Part shown: positions 1-8,382 of the stretch, piece by piece
How positions within the stretch are numbered: position 1 is the first letter of the stretch
Layout: the number at the start of each line of letters is the position of its first letter
From: an uncultured Actinomycetes bacterium
Lineage (GTDB): Bacteria > Actinomycetota > Actinomycetes > Nanopelagicales > Nanopelagicaceae
Assembly (NCBI GenBank): GCA_903850565.1
Contig: CAINLV010000029.1
Span: 1-64,000, forward strand
Reading direction: 5' to 3'
DNA: 64,000 nucleotides
Translations under genes and position numbers: made by a program
Notes under the pieces: model-generated
What the model saw: only the letters and a program-made list of their open reading frames with translations
The model's database searches: none
Told to the model about the DNA's origin: nothing

Positions 1-935
1 GCATTTAATATCGGTAAATAAGTGCCGAGTTCCAGAAAGTACTTGAGTGTCTTGCCCTGTGCATATTTACACATCAGTTGGCCGCTAGCCAATGGCACCA
101 CCACCGATAATTCACTACAGGAATCACCAGCCTTAGGTGGCACTGCAGTCGGAGTAGGCGTTGGGGTTGGAGTAGGCGTTGGGGTTGGAGTAGGCGTTGG
201 AGTTGGGGTAGGTGTTGGGGTTGGGGTTGGGGTTGGAGCTACGCCTTCGAACATTCCAAAGTAGGAGATATTGTCAAAGTAATAGGTCTGAGCGGTAGTT
301 GCACCGGCCCCGCCCCAATCGCAAGCGCTTCCTAATTGCCCATCAGGCTTGCCGCCGGCAAGACCGTTGAGGGGATCAAAGACAATAACGATTTCACGGA
401 AGACGCCTGTAGTTCCGATAACGGAAGCTTTTTCGGCTTGATAGGAAGGTAGGCCTTCGGTTTCTGGAGTATCAAAATCAAAGGTTACTTTGCTGGATCC
501 GGCAGGGGCGGTTACCTTCTTATAGAGAGACCAGCCATCTTTACCAGTGTCCGCTAACTTCATCATGATGTCCACGGATGCGGGGACATTTACATCCATT
601 GATATGGAGTGATGACCGGGAGTAAACATGGAACCCGCGGTCAAAGAAACGATTTTAGTTCCGGCAAAAGTGGCGGCCTTGGCGTCTTTAAACACTTTAA
701 CAGCGTTTCCGGTTGAACCCGAATATGTGCCAACAGATGAGGTAGCACCACAAAAGTCAGTGGCGTTCGCCTTCCCGATCTGGTTGTAGCTAGCGCTGCC
801 GGCATCAAAAGTCACGATGCTGTTAGTTTCAACTAACGCGGCATTGGCAGGTGATGTCGGGGTGATCGTAAAGCCAATTCCCAGCGCTACTGCGCCGGCC
901 ATGAGCCCTCTTCCTACCTTATTAATTCGCTTCAT
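1..935 (-). CDS. Secreted protein with Pro-Thr linker (3' end outside window)
   Basis: The frame is open from an ATG at 935 to the window edge without a stop, so the C-terminus is missing. AGGAAAAAGAG lies just upstream as ribosome binding site. The N-terminus is a classical signal peptide (basic MKRINKVGRG, hydrophobic stretch, SPANA cleavage region near residue 32). A beta-rich domain of about 195 residues follows, rich in Gly, Thr and Asp and resembling a carbohydrate-binding jelly-roll module; this resemblance is inference. Then comes a (Pro-Thr)n linker, and a short Cys-containing domain (GDSC ... LMCKYA) that is cut off. Such layouts are typical of exported polymer-binding or hydrolytic proteins. 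A perfect LacI-type palindrome 117 bp upstream suggests carbohydrate control. No enzymatic domain is visible in the part present. Confidence 0.85.
   Translation of the reverse strand, partial: MKRINKVGRGLMAGAVALGIGFTITPTSPANAALVETNSIVTFDAGSASYNQIGKANATDFCGATSSVGTYSGSTGNAVKVFKDAKAATFAGTKIVSLTAGSMFTPGHHSISMDVNVPASVDIMMKLADTGKDGWSLYKKVTAPAGSSKVTFDFDTPETEGLPSYQAEKASVIGTTGVFREIVIVFDPLNGLAGGKPDGQLGSACDWGGAGATTAQTYYFDNISYFGMFEGVAPTPTPTPTPTPTPTPTPTPTPTPTPTPTPTAVPPKAGDSCSELSVVVPLASGQLMCKYAQGKTLKYFLELGTYLPILN
151..240. repeat. Five 18-bp tandem repeats encoding the Pro-Thr linker
   Basis: Units of 18 bp (GGAGTAGGCGTTGGGGTT and variants) start at 151, 169, 187, 205 and 223. On the minus strand each encodes the hexapeptide PTPTPT. 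The first two units are identical and later ones diverge at one to a few bases, so copy number probably changes by slippage without breaking the frame. It is a coding minisatellite, not a CRISPR array. Confidence 0.9.
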
Positions 936-1051
936 TCGCTCTTTTTCCTTTCGCGGATAACTAAACGGTGCGATTTATCGTGCGGAAAGTTTGGTGACTG
1001 CACGGATACATACACACGAATACGAGGAGATTATCTAAAGGTCGAGATTTA

Positions 1052-1065
1052 TGAAAGCGCTTTCA
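1052..1065. promoter_or_regulatory. LacI/CcpA-type operator palindrome
   Basis: TGAAAGCGCTTTCA is a perfect 14-bp palindrome with the central CG typical of LacI/GalR-family operators. It lies 117 bp upstream of the secreted Pro-Thr protein on the minus strand and 128 bp upstream of the FAD oxidase on the plus strand. The first is the likelier target because the second has another operator at its promoter. No LacI-family gene is present in the window. Confidence 0.6.
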
Positions 1066-1149
1066 GCATTGTTATCAAACTGTTACAGAAATTAACGGGC
1101 ACCCCCATAATGGGCAAATGGGCCGATCCAGTCTCGGAGCGGCCATTTT

Positions 1150-1163
1150 TGTAAACAGTTTAC
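1150..1163. promoter_or_regulatory. Operator-like palindrome (TGTAAACA class)
   Basis: GTAAACAGTTTAC (1151-1163) is a perfect 13-bp palindrome preceded by T, giving the 8-mer TGTAAACA. It covers the expected -35 region of the leaderless promoter for the FAD oxidase at 1194, so a bound repressor would block polymerase. The same 8-mer recurs near 10357, 18521 and 19439. Confidence 0.6.
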
Positions 1164-1181
1164 GGCGGTAGCCCAGGTGCT

Positions 1182-1193
1182 TAGACTACGAGA
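1182..1193 (+). promoter_or_regulatory. Leaderless promoter -10 box of the FAD oxidase gene
   Basis: TAGACT (1182-1187) is followed by exactly 6 nt and then the ATG at 1194. No Shine-Dalgarno sequence is present. Transcription would start at or next to the A of ATG. Confidence 0.55.
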
Positions 1194-2594
1194 ATGAGAA
1201 TCGGCTCCCGTGTAAATCTCGCACCCGCAGAGATTTCGGCGCTCAGCCAGATAGTCGGAGATCGCCTTTCCACCAACGAATCCGTCTTGGAACAGCATGG
1301 CCGCGATGAATCTGCCTATCCGCCGGTAAAGCCATGGGCAGTTCTCTATCCTTTGGATACCCAGGAAGTTTCGCAGATCCTGGCCTTCTGCAATTCCGAA
1401 CGAATCCCTGTGATCGCCTTTGGGGCGGGGTCATCCTTGGAAGGACATGTACTTCCGATCCATGGCGGAATCAGCCTGGATATGACTCGGATGAACAAAA
1501 TATTGGAAGTTATGCCTGCAGATCTAATGGTGCGAGTTGAACCTGGTGTGCACCGAATGGAACTTAATGTCCGCTTGGCACATGAAGGGCTTTTCTTCTC
1601 GGTAGACCCGGGCGCCGATGCAACTTTAGGTGGCATGGCGGCAACTGGTGCTGCCGGAACCACCACGGTTCGTTATGGATCTATGAAAGATAACGTCTTG
1701 GCCATGACTGCCGTGTTGGCAGATGGAACGGTAATCAATGTTGGTCGCGGAACCAGAAAGCTTTCCGCCGGTTATGACTTGACCAGATTAATTGTTGGCT
1801 CCGAAGGCACCTTGGCGGTCATCACCGAACTCACTTTAAAAATTTATGGAATCCCAGAGAAGATGTCCGCAGCTGCAGTCCGCTTTGCCACGCTGGAACA
1901 AGGTGTTCGTGCCGCCGCGGCGATTGTGCAAATGGGCGTCAATGTCGCCAGATGCGAATATCTAGATCCACTTAATATCCGAAATGTTAATAAGAACAGT
2001 GGACTTACTTTGCCAGAACTTCCAACACTCTTTTTCGAATTTCATGGAAGTGCAGCAGGTGTGGCTGAAGATGCGCAAACCGTAGGTGAAATCGTGGAAG
2101 AGTTCGGCGGGTTTGATTTCGAATGGACTACTGATGAATCCGAACGTCGCAGGTTGTGGCAAGCCAGACACGATTCATATTGGTCGGCAATTCGCAACAA
2201 CCCCGGAAAGAGAATTGTTAGCACCGATATGGCCGTTCCACTTTCGGTGTTGGGAGATGCCGTTGCTGCTTGTAACGAAATCTTGGCGGCACATCGCTTC
2301 CCTTACGGAATCTTGGGACATGTAGCAGATGGCAACTTTCATTGCATGGTGATCACAGATCCAACGCAGCCGGATGAGTTAGAGGAAATACGAGAAATCA
2401 CATCTCAAATGACTTCGAAGATTATTTCCATGAAGGGAACCTGCACCGGAGAGCATGGGATTGGATTGGCAAAAATTTCAGCACTAGTGGAAGAAACCGG
2501 GGCCGCCGCGGTAAACGTGATGCGAATGATTAAGAAGGCGTTAGATCCAAACAATATTTTGAACCCAGGAAAAATCATGACTGAAGTGGAATGA
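1194..2594 (+). CDS. FAD-linked 2-hydroxyacid oxidase, D-lactate dehydrogenase (LDHD/GlcD) type
   Basis: The 466-residue protein has the usual length and layout of the GlcD/DLD family: an N-terminal FAD_binding_4 (PCMH) domain (GAGSSLEGHVLP near residue 77; PGADATLGGMAATGAAGTTTVRYG near 138-160) and a C-terminal FAD-oxidase_C domain ending in the family motifs HVADGNFHC, CTGEHGIGL and NPGKIM. Members oxidise D-2-hydroxy acids such as D-lactate or glycolate to 2-oxo acids, passing electrons to a quinone or electron-transfer protein. The GlcE and GlcF partners are absent, which favours the single-subunit D-lactate dehydrogenase type. It is the first gene of a four-gene operon with an ADC-like enzyme, an SDR and an MFS transporter, so its real substrate may be a less common hydroxy acid. 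The start follows a leaderless promoter. Confidence 0.9.
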   Translation: MRIGSRVNLAPAEISALSQIVGDRLSTNESVLEQHGRDESAYPPVKPWAVLYPLDTQEVSQILAFCNSERIPVIAFGAGSSLEGHVLPIHGGISLDMTRMNKILEVMPADLMVRVEPGVHRMELNVRLAHEGLFFSVDPGADATLGGMAATGAAGTTTVRYGSMKDNVLAMTAVLADGTVINVGRGTRKLSAGYDLTRLIVGSEGTLAVITELTLKIYGIPEKMSAAAVRFATLEQGVRAAAAIVQMGVNVARCEYLDPLNIRNVNKNSGLTLPELPTLFFEFHGSAAGVAEDAQTVGEIVEEFGGFDFEWTTDESERRRLWQARHDSYWSAIRNNPGKRIVSTDMAVPLSVLGDAVAACNEILAAHRFPYGILGHVADGNFHCMVITDPTQPDELEEIREITSQMTSKIISMKGTCTGEHGIGLAKISALVEETGAAAVNVMRMIKKALDPNNILNPGKIMTEVE

Positions 2595-2603
2595 GGAAAT
2601 CCA

Positions 2604-3362
2604 ATGGCACCTAACAACAATAAGGTTCAATGGTCCACGCCAAAATTGGCACCGCTCTACCCCAACTTTCCTATCGAATATAAAGATGTACAAATTCTTT
2701 CCACCGTTTACCGAACTGAGCCATCGGCCATCAGGGACCATCTGACCGCCCCTGTTGAAAGCACCTGCGATTTAGTCATGATCCATTGTTACTTCATGCC
2801 CGACGTTGCTGGAATGGGAATCGTTGAAGAATCCAATGTGATGATTGGTGTGAAAGTTGAAGCCAACGGCGAAATTCATGAGGGCGGATTTAGCACCAAC
2901 TTGATCATCAGCTCCGATGTCGGGTTGGCTCAAGGCCGAGAAATCCACGGACAACCAAAGAAGATGGGTCACACCTCTATTGAAATACGAGGTGACACCA
3001 TCGTGGCCGAAATTGAAAGAAGCGGAATCACGGTCGCGCGGATAACCACACCATATAAATATGAGAAAGCCCAGATTCAAGAATTGAGCGACTACTTCCC
3101 ATTCCGACAAAATATCAATCACAAAATTATTCGAAATATCGATGGAACCGAAGGAATCAATCAGATCACTGCCCGGACTTTGGCAGATGTTGTGGTGAAA
3201 GATTGCTGGAAAGGTCCAGCGACTTTGGTTTTGGAACCGCATATCAATGCAAATCTTTATCGCCTTCCAGTAATCGAAACTCTGGAAAGCTTTTATTGGA
3301 AAGCAGATTTCACTCTGGTTCCTGGTTCCATCCTTATCGATTTCCTTAATGGAGGTAAGTAA
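2604..3362 (+). CDS. Acetoacetate decarboxylase family protein
   Basis: The 252-residue protein matches the acetoacetate decarboxylase (ADC) fold family in length and motifs. GREIHGQPKKMG at residues 111-122 corresponds to the family's catalytic stretch, in which a lysine forms a Schiff base next to a second lysine that lowers its pKa (K119/K120 here). Relatives include true decarboxylases and ADC-like enzymes acting as aldolase-dehydratases or on other beta-keto compounds, so the substrate is not assigned. It starts 9 bp after the FAD oxidase with a GAGGAAAT ribosome binding site, and 3 bp separate it from the next SDR. The context suggests it processes a 2-oxo or 3-oxo acid made by its neighbours. 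Confidence 0.85.
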   Translation: MAPNNNKVQWSTPKLAPLYPNFPIEYKDVQILSTVYRTEPSAIRDHLTAPVESTCDLVMIHCYFMPDVAGMGIVEESNVMIGVKVEANGEIHEGGFSTNLIISSDVGLAQGREIHGQPKKMGHTSIEIRGDTIVAEIERSGITVARITTPYKYEKAQIQELSDYFPFRQNINHKIIRNIDGTEGINQITARTLADVVVKDCWKGPATLVLEPHINANLYRLPVIETLESFYWKADFTLVPGSILIDFLNGGK

Positions 3363-3365
3363 TAG

Positions 3366-4127
3366 ATGAAAAGTCGCGAAACCACAGATATATCCGGACA
3401 CATCATCATGGTTACCGGTGCGGCCAGCGGAATTGGTCGACGGATGGCTGCTCGACTGGCCGAAAAAGGTGTGATCGTGGCAGCTTGCGATAAGAACCTT
3501 GCGGCGCTGGATGCACTGAAGTTGGAAGTTGGGTTGGCAAACTTGCACACTTTCGAAATCGATTTTCTCAGTGACGATTCTATTTATTCTTGCGTTAATA
3601 GTATTGAAAGCAGTTTAGGTGATCTCCAAGCGGTGATGAATTGCGTTGGCATCTTGGGCAAGAACGGGATGAAAGTGGAAGAGATTGAACTCGATGACTT
3701 CGACTTGGTTTACCGAATAAATCTTCGAGGCGCGCTAGTTCTGACTAAGGCAACCATTAAAGGAATGGCCGACCGTGGTTATGGCCGTATCTTGCACATT
3801 GCCAGCATTTCTGGAAAAGAAGGTAACCCACTGCTGGTGGCCTATTCGGCGACAAAGGCGGGCTTGATCGGAATGGTGAAAAGCATCGGCAAGGAATATG
3901 CAACCAGCGGAGTCACAGTCAATGCCATGGCACCAGCCCTTATTCAATCCCCCATGACTGATAGTTTCTCCGAGGCACAATTAACATCCCTAAAGTCCAA
4001 AATTCCCATGGATAGACTTGGCAATACTGATGAAGTCGTAGATCTGGCAGCGTGGATTCTTTCACCAGCATGCAGCTTCACAACGGGGTTCGCATTTGAT
4101 TTAAGTGGAGGGCGAGCAACTTACTAA
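3366..4127 (+). CDS. Short-chain dehydrogenase/reductase (SDR 1)
   Basis: A classical 253-residue SDR: the nucleotide-binding motif TGAASGIG lies near residues 17-24 and the catalytic YSATK (Tyr/Lys) about two thirds along, preceded by the IASISG serine. It ends with a FDLSGGRATY tail. It uses NAD(P)H to interconvert an alcohol and a ketone or aldehyde; the substrate is unknown. The start is supported by GGAGG about 10 nt upstream. The stop TAA shares one base with the ATG of the MFS gene, so translation is coupled. It is one of six SDRs in the first 35 kb. Confidence 0.88.
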   Translation: MKSRETTDISGHIIMVTGAASGIGRRMAARLAEKGVIVAACDKNLAALDALKLEVGLANLHTFEIDFLSDDSIYSCVNSIESSLGDLQAVMNCVGILGKNGMKVEEIELDDFDLVYRINLRGALVLTKATIKGMADRGYGRILHIASISGKEGNPLLVAYSATKAGLIGMVKSIGKEYATSGVTVNAMAPALIQSPMTDSFSEAQLTSLKSKIPMDRLGNTDEVVDLAAWILSPACSFTTGFAFDLSGGRATY

Positions 4128-5689
4128 TGGGGAAGAAAAAATGGATTGGGCTTTTCTTTATATCCCTTGGTGTAGCCATGATCATTGTGGATGCAACCAT
4201 CGTCAATGTTGCAATCCCGAGCATTATTCATGATTTAGGAATTTCTTCTTCGCAAGCCCAATGGATCCAAGAAACTTACACACTAGTTTTTGCTTCAACG
4301 CTTTTAGTTTTCGGCCGGCTTGCTGATCGATTCGGTCGCCGCACTATGTTCTCCATTGGTGCTGCAATCTTTATGATTTCAAGCATTTTGGCTGCGGTAG
4401 CAAGTTCTGGTGACTTACTCATTGCCGCCCGACTCATTCAAGGTTTGGGTGGCGCGATGATGCTTCCTACATCCTTATCGTTACTTAATTCCACATTCTT
4501 TGGGAAGGAACGCGGCATCGCTTTTGCGATCTGGGGATCCACAATTGGTGGAACCGCCGCACTCGGTCCGCTTCTAGGTGGCTGGCTCACAACCGATTTC
4601 ACTTGGAGATGGGCTTTTGGAATAAATATTCCCATCGGAATCATGGTCATAATCGGAGTCGCTCTCTGTGTGAAGGAATCAAAAGGCGAGAACGAAAAAG
4701 GCGCAGATTACTTAGGTGCTCTGATTTCGATTATCGGAATGGGCGCAATTGTCTTCGGCTTAATAGAAGGAAGAAATGATGGTTGGTGGAAGACGCTTGG
4801 AAAGCCTTCGCTCTTTGGATTTAATTGGAGTTCAGGATTCTCTCCCATTCCGATCTCCTTTTTGATTGGAATCGTTGCTTTCATATTCTTTACAAAGATT
4901 GAACTAAAACGAAATCTCCAGAACAGATCAGTTCTGCTGGACCTCAACTTATTGAGAATTACCTCATTCCGAAACGCCAATATTGCTGCTGCCATTGTCA
5001 GCTTGGGTGAATTCGGGCTGATCTTTTCATTACCTCTGTGGCTGCAAAATGTCTTAGGTTATTCCGCCTTCGGCACGGGACTAATTCTGCTTGCCCTTGC
5101 GGTTGGTTCATTCTTTGCCAGTGGTGCAGGTGGTGCACTCGGCGCAAAGCGAGGTCCAATATTTGTAGTTCGTGCTGGAATTTTCTTAGAACTTATTGGC
5201 GTCCTTGGAATTGGAATCGTCATTTCTCCAACCACAAAAGCATGGGTCCTAATTATTCCGCTCTTCATCTATGGAATGGGAGTCGGTCTTGCAACCGCAC
5301 AATTGACCGGAGTAGTCCTGGCCGATGTCCCAGTAGAGCAAAGTGGCCAGGCTTCGGGCATGGCCAGCACCATGCGCCAACTTGGTTCGGCGCTGGGAAT
5401 TGCGATTCTGGGAACAGTTCTCTTTGGAACCTTGGGTTCCGGACTTAATGGAAAATTGGAATTGCAATCTCAATTACCGAAAGTTGCCCAGGAGAAAATT
5501 TCCCAAGGAGTCGTTTCCACTGCGGGAGCTTTAATTCCACAGTTGAGAAACAATCCCGCAACCGCTGCCGAAGGTAAAGCTGCTGCTGAATCCTTCTCCT
5601 CGTCGTCAAAGTGGGCCGCGGGAGTAGCAAGTCTTTTCTTACTCTTGGGACTTCTAGCAACCCGAAGATTGAAAGAGAAAGCGCGCTAA
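4127..5689 (+). CDS. MFS transporter, DHA2 (EmrB/QacA) family
   Basis: The 520-residue, strongly hydrophobic protein has the length and motifs of 14-helix DHA2 drug:H+ antiporters: DATIVNVAIPSI in helix 1, the motif-A loop GRLADRFGRR after helix 2, and RLIQGLGGAMMLP in helix 4. Such proteins export hydrophobic or amphipathic compounds using the proton gradient. It is the last gene of the FAD oxidase-ADC-SDR operon, where it may move a pathway substrate or by-product rather than a drug; that is inference. Its 3' end overlaps the convergent GT8 gene by 4 bp. Confidence 0.88.
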   Translation: MGKKKWIGLFFISLGVAMIIVDATIVNVAIPSIIHDLGISSSQAQWIQETYTLVFASTLLVFGRLADRFGRRTMFSIGAAIFMISSILAAVASSGDLLIAARLIQGLGGAMMLPTSLSLLNSTFFGKERGIAFAIWGSTIGGTAALGPLLGGWLTTDFTWRWAFGINIPIGIMVIIGVALCVKESKGENEKGADYLGALISIIGMGAIVFGLIEGRNDGWWKTLGKPSLFGFNWSSGFSPIPISFLIGIVAFIFFTKIELKRNLQNRSVLLDLNLLRITSFRNANIAAAIVSLGEFGLIFSLPLWLQNVLGYSAFGTGLILLALAVGSFFASGAGGALGAKRGPIFVVRAGIFLELIGVLGIGIVISPTTKAWVLIIPLFIYGMGVGLATAQLTGVVLADVPVEQSGQASGMASTMRQLGSALGIAILGTVLFGTLGSGLNGKLELQSQLPKVAQEKISQGVVSTAGALIPQLRNNPATAAEGKAAAESFSSSSKWAAGVASLFLLLGLLATRRLKEKAR

Positions 5690-6525
5690 GCCTGCGAACG
5701 CAATTGCTCTAACGTAATAACGTCGTTGTAGCGAAGTTCTGACATGGCTGCCAGGAAGTTTCGTTCACTTTCCAGGTATTTAGTTACTTTTTCTCGCTCG
5801 TGTGTGCTGTTCAATTCGACCAGCCACGGTTTAGCTCTTCCGGTGTAATGAAGAATAAAGTCTTGATCATCCACATTGATGGATTCGTTAATTGTCGTAC
5901 GATTGAATCCAGTAGAAATTTGCATGTAACTATCGCAGAGAAGAAAATTAAGAATGCATTGGTCGGCCCATTCAAAACCAAATTCCCGATAATTCCGCGC
6001 TAAGAAACGCCACTGAATTGGCATTCCTGCTTCCCGCCACATCCTGGGATTGAAAATCATTACTCCGGCATTGAAATACCTTGAGCCTGCTTTTTCGATG
6101 GCAAGGTTGCGTTGCTTATTCACTCCGCTCATATCTTCAGGACAAGCCAGCGCTATAAACCGTTGATAAAGCCCCGAAGACTCTGGCAACAACTGATCCC
6201 AACCAGGAAGACAGAGTAAGTCGCAGTCCAGGTAGAGAAATCTGTCGCTAATTCGGTCAGCAAGAAGGATTTTCGCGTAAGCCGCAGCCGTTATGTGAAA
6301 AACTACTGGGAGGTCTGCTGGGATTCGGAGAGGATAGAACTCCAGGTCAACTCGAAGGACATTGCAAACATCCATGATCAGGCGCAGCGAACCTTCATCC
6401 AACTTCTCTGGGTCATAAGCCACCGTCAAAACAAATTCTTTCTTCGATGACGTTTTCGCAGAGTAAATGGTGTGCAGGAGTGGGTACAGGTAATTCTGAT
6501 CGCAACTCATTACGACCCGGTTCAC
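5686..6525 (-). CDS. GT8-family glycosyltransferase
   Basis: The 279-residue protein has the marks of retaining GT8 (LgtC/glycogenin-like) transferases: an N-terminal strand RVVMSCDQNYLYPLL, the metal-binding DxD motif LYLDCDLLC near residue 100, FNAGVMIFNP near 150, and a C-terminal HYTGRAKPW that contributes the third metal ligand (His) and contacts the sugar-nucleotide phosphates. It would transfer a hexose from UDP-sugar to a surface glycan or similar acceptor. The GTG start at 6525 is needed to include the first beta strand, and a TTTAAT box lies 6 nt before it. It stands alone, convergent with the MFS gene. Confidence 0.85.
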   Translation of the reverse strand: MNRVVMSCDQNYLYPLLHTIYSAKTSSKKEFVLTVAYDPEKLDEGSLRLIMDVCNVLRVDLEFYPLRIPADLPVVFHITAAAYAKILLADRISDRFLYLDCDLLCLPGWDQLLPESSGLYQRFIALACPEDMSGVNKQRNLAIEKAGSRYFNAGVMIFNPRMWREAGMPIQWRFLARNYREFGFEWADQCILNFLLCDSYMQISTGFNRTTINESINVDDQDFILHYTGRAKPWLVELNSTHEREKVTKYLESERNFLAAMSELRYNDVITLEQLRSQA

Positions 6526-6599
6526 CAGGCTATTAAACCGCAGTTATCCAAATGTTGTCATAGGCATTTTCATCGGTCGCAGGTACTCCGGGATTCGCT

Positions 6600-6611
6600 T
6601 AGGCTGGCGCA
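6600..6611 (+). promoter_or_regulatory. Leaderless promoter -10 box of SDR 2
   Basis: TAGGCT (6600-6605) lies exactly 6 nt before the ATG at 6612. No ribosome binding site is visible, so the transcript probably starts at the start codon. Confidence 0.55.
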
Positions 6612-7367
6612 ATGGAAAATCGAAGAACGGTATTAATAACTGGTGGAGCCCGAGGAATCGGCGCCGAGATTGCCAAAGAGTTCGCCAATCAAGGAGATCA
6701 AGTAATTCTTCATTACGGCTCATCTCAAGCGAAAGCAGATGCCCTCGTGGCATCGTTAAGTGGAACTGGGCACGTAGCAGTTCGGGCCGATATTCGAAAT
6801 CCAGTTGAGATCCAGAAGATGGTAGAAAGCGTTGGGGCGCTCTTCGGAAAGATCGACGTTCTCGTTAATAATGCTGGGGTTTTTATCGACCACCCAATTG
6901 AAGCCACCACATATGAAGAGTGGCAATCTGCTTGGGACCAAGTCTTAGGTGTCAATTTAATTGGTGCAGCCAATATGACCTGGTGTGTCTTGCGTTTCAT
7001 GCCAAAAGGTGGCGCTTCAAGGATTGTGAACATCGGTTCGCGAGGTGCATTTAGAGGCGAGCCCGCATCTCCCGCATACGGAGCGTCGAAGGCAGCGATA
7101 ATCGCTTTCGGACAATCCATAGCAAAAGCCTTGGCTCCACAAGGTATTGCCGTCACGACCCTAGCCCCAGGCTTCGTGGATACCGAAATGGCAGCTCCAC
7201 GATTGCAGGGCGCCGAAGGCGATGAGATTCGTGGGCAGAGTCCATTCAATCGAGTGGCGCGTCCAGAAGAGTTGGCAAAGGCGGTTTACTTCCTAGCTTC
7301 ACCGGATTCTGAGTGGGCAAGTGGTGCGGTTCTGGACTTTAACGGTGCCTCGTACTTAACCATGTAA
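6612..7367 (+). CDS. Short-chain dehydrogenase/reductase (SDR 2)
   Basis: The 251-residue protein has TGGARGIG near residues 10-17, the structural VNNAGV motif near 85, and the active-site YGASKAA near 156-162 preceded by the NIGSRG serine. It has the usual length for oxidoreductases of the FabG/glucose-dehydrogenase group. It is followed after 76 bp by an aldose-mutarotase-like gene in the same direction. One plausible job is oxidising an aldose to its lactone, with the mutarotase supplying the right anomer. The exact substrate cannot be read from sequence. Confidence 0.87.
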   Translation: MENRRTVLITGGARGIGAEIAKEFANQGDQVILHYGSSQAKADALVASLSGTGHVAVRADIRNPVEIQKMVESVGALFGKIDVLVNNAGVFIDHPIEATTYEEWQSAWDQVLGVNLIGAANMTWCVLRFMPKGGASRIVNIGSRGAFRGEPASPAYGASKAAIIAFGQSIAKALAPQGIAVTTLAPGFVDTEMAAPRLQGAEGDEIRGQSPFNRVARPEELAKAVYFLASPDSEWASGAVLDFNGASYLTM

Positions 7368-7443
7368 TTTAAAGAAAGCACTAACCTTTCTCATTACTAG
7401 TACTTACTCATATGACTTCGTAAGACACTAACGGAAGGCTTTC

Positions 7444-8382
7444 ATGAGTTCACTCAATACTGTTGTACTCGAGAATGAGTTCTTGCGACTCACAATGCTT
7501 CCGGATATTGGGTGCAAGATCGTTTCGATTTACGACAAGGAAAATGGCTATGAATGGCTGTGGAGTGATCCACACCGACCTGTAAAAAAGCCAATCTTTG
7601 GCGATGCCTACGACCATTACGACATCAGTGGCTTCGACGAGTGTTTCCCCAACATTGGCGTTTCTTTGCACCCGTTGGCCACGGATTTGCTACTTCATGA
7701 CCATGGCGAGATTTGGGCCAGACCATGGAAAGTCGAACAATCTGAAGATAACGTGATTGCTGAAATCAGTGGCGAACAAATGAGTTTCGGATTTCGTCGA
7801 GCGATCTCATTGGTCGGGAGGAAAGTTAACTTTGACTATCAAGTAACCAACAGCGGCGAGGAAAATCTTGTTTACCTCTGGTCGGCGCACCCACTTTTTA
7901 AAGTGACCGGCGAAATGACGATCCAAAGTTCCAGCAACTACCCCATGACCAAGGAATTCGGATTCAGCGAACGAATGAGTCCCAATGGTTCTGATGGCGG
8001 CCAAGGCAGATTCAATTCTTATACCTGGCCGAAAGTCACTAATGGCGTTGGCCAGGAATTCGATATCAGCCAAATATCACTTGACCTGCCATTGACCGAC
8101 AAAGTTACCTTGGATATTGCAGATGGCGCTGATTTTGAATTATGCGACAAGGCAACATCTCGAGCAATGAAATTAATTATCCCGAAAGGCAACATCACCC
8201 ATATTGGCATCTGTTACAACTTGGGCGCATGGCCGTTCGGTGAACATCCTGCCAGTTGGGTTGCATTAGAACCTACTAACGGTTGCACGGACCGATTGGA
8301 TTATTCCTACGAAAAAGGGGTTTTCCGATCATTGCCAGCTAGCAAAAGTGAAGGTTGGATCTATCAAATGGAGTTCAACTAG
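7444..8382 (+). CDS. Aldose 1-epimerase-like (galactose mutarotase fold) protein
   Basis: The 312-residue, beta-rich protein has features of the galactose-mutarotase-like superfamily: VVLENEFLRLTMLPDIGCKIVSIYD at the N-terminus (the usual 'L..GG.I.S' entry strand), a central SGFDECFPNIG segment, WSAHPLF, and a late ALEPTNGCTDRL motif. Such enzymes interconvert anomers of aldoses or bind sugars. It starts with ATG behind GGAAGG. It lies downstream of SDR 2 and overlaps the convergent lactonase gene by 4 bp; mutarotase, dehydrogenase and lactonase form a consistent sugar-oxidation set. It could also act on a modified sugar acid. Confidence 0.78.
   Translation: MSSLNTVVLENEFLRLTMLPDIGCKIVSIYDKENGYEWLWSDPHRPVKKPIFGDAYDHYDISGFDECFPNIGVSLHPLATDLLLHDHGEIWARPWKVEQSEDNVIAEISGEQMSFGFRRAISLVGRKVNFDYQVTNSGEENLVYLWSAHPLFKVTGEMTIQSSSNYPMTKEFGFSERMSPNGSDGGQGRFNSYTWPKVTNGVGQEFDISQISLDLPLTDKVTLDIADGADFELCDKATSRAMKLIIPKGNITHIGICYNLGAWPFGEHPASWVALEPTNGCTDRLDYSYEKGVFRSLPASKSEGWIYQMEFN

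Noticed and set aside
151-240. Possible CRISPR-like or regulatory repeat
   Set aside because: Units are contiguous without spacers and keep the reading frame of a secreted protein; it is a coding tandem repeat.
22-264. 80-residue plus-strand frame with a long Val-Gly repeat
   Set aside because: It is the antisense reading of the Pro-Thr linker repeat; the minus-strand protein has a signal peptide, a ribosome binding site and a sensible domain order.
2772-3548. 258-residue minus-strand frame
   Set aside because: Lies antisense to the ADC-like gene and SDR 1, which have clear family motifs; the antisense product has no recognisable features.
6725-7249. 174-residue minus-strand frame
   Set aside because: Antisense shadow of SDR 2 with odd composition and no ribosome binding site.
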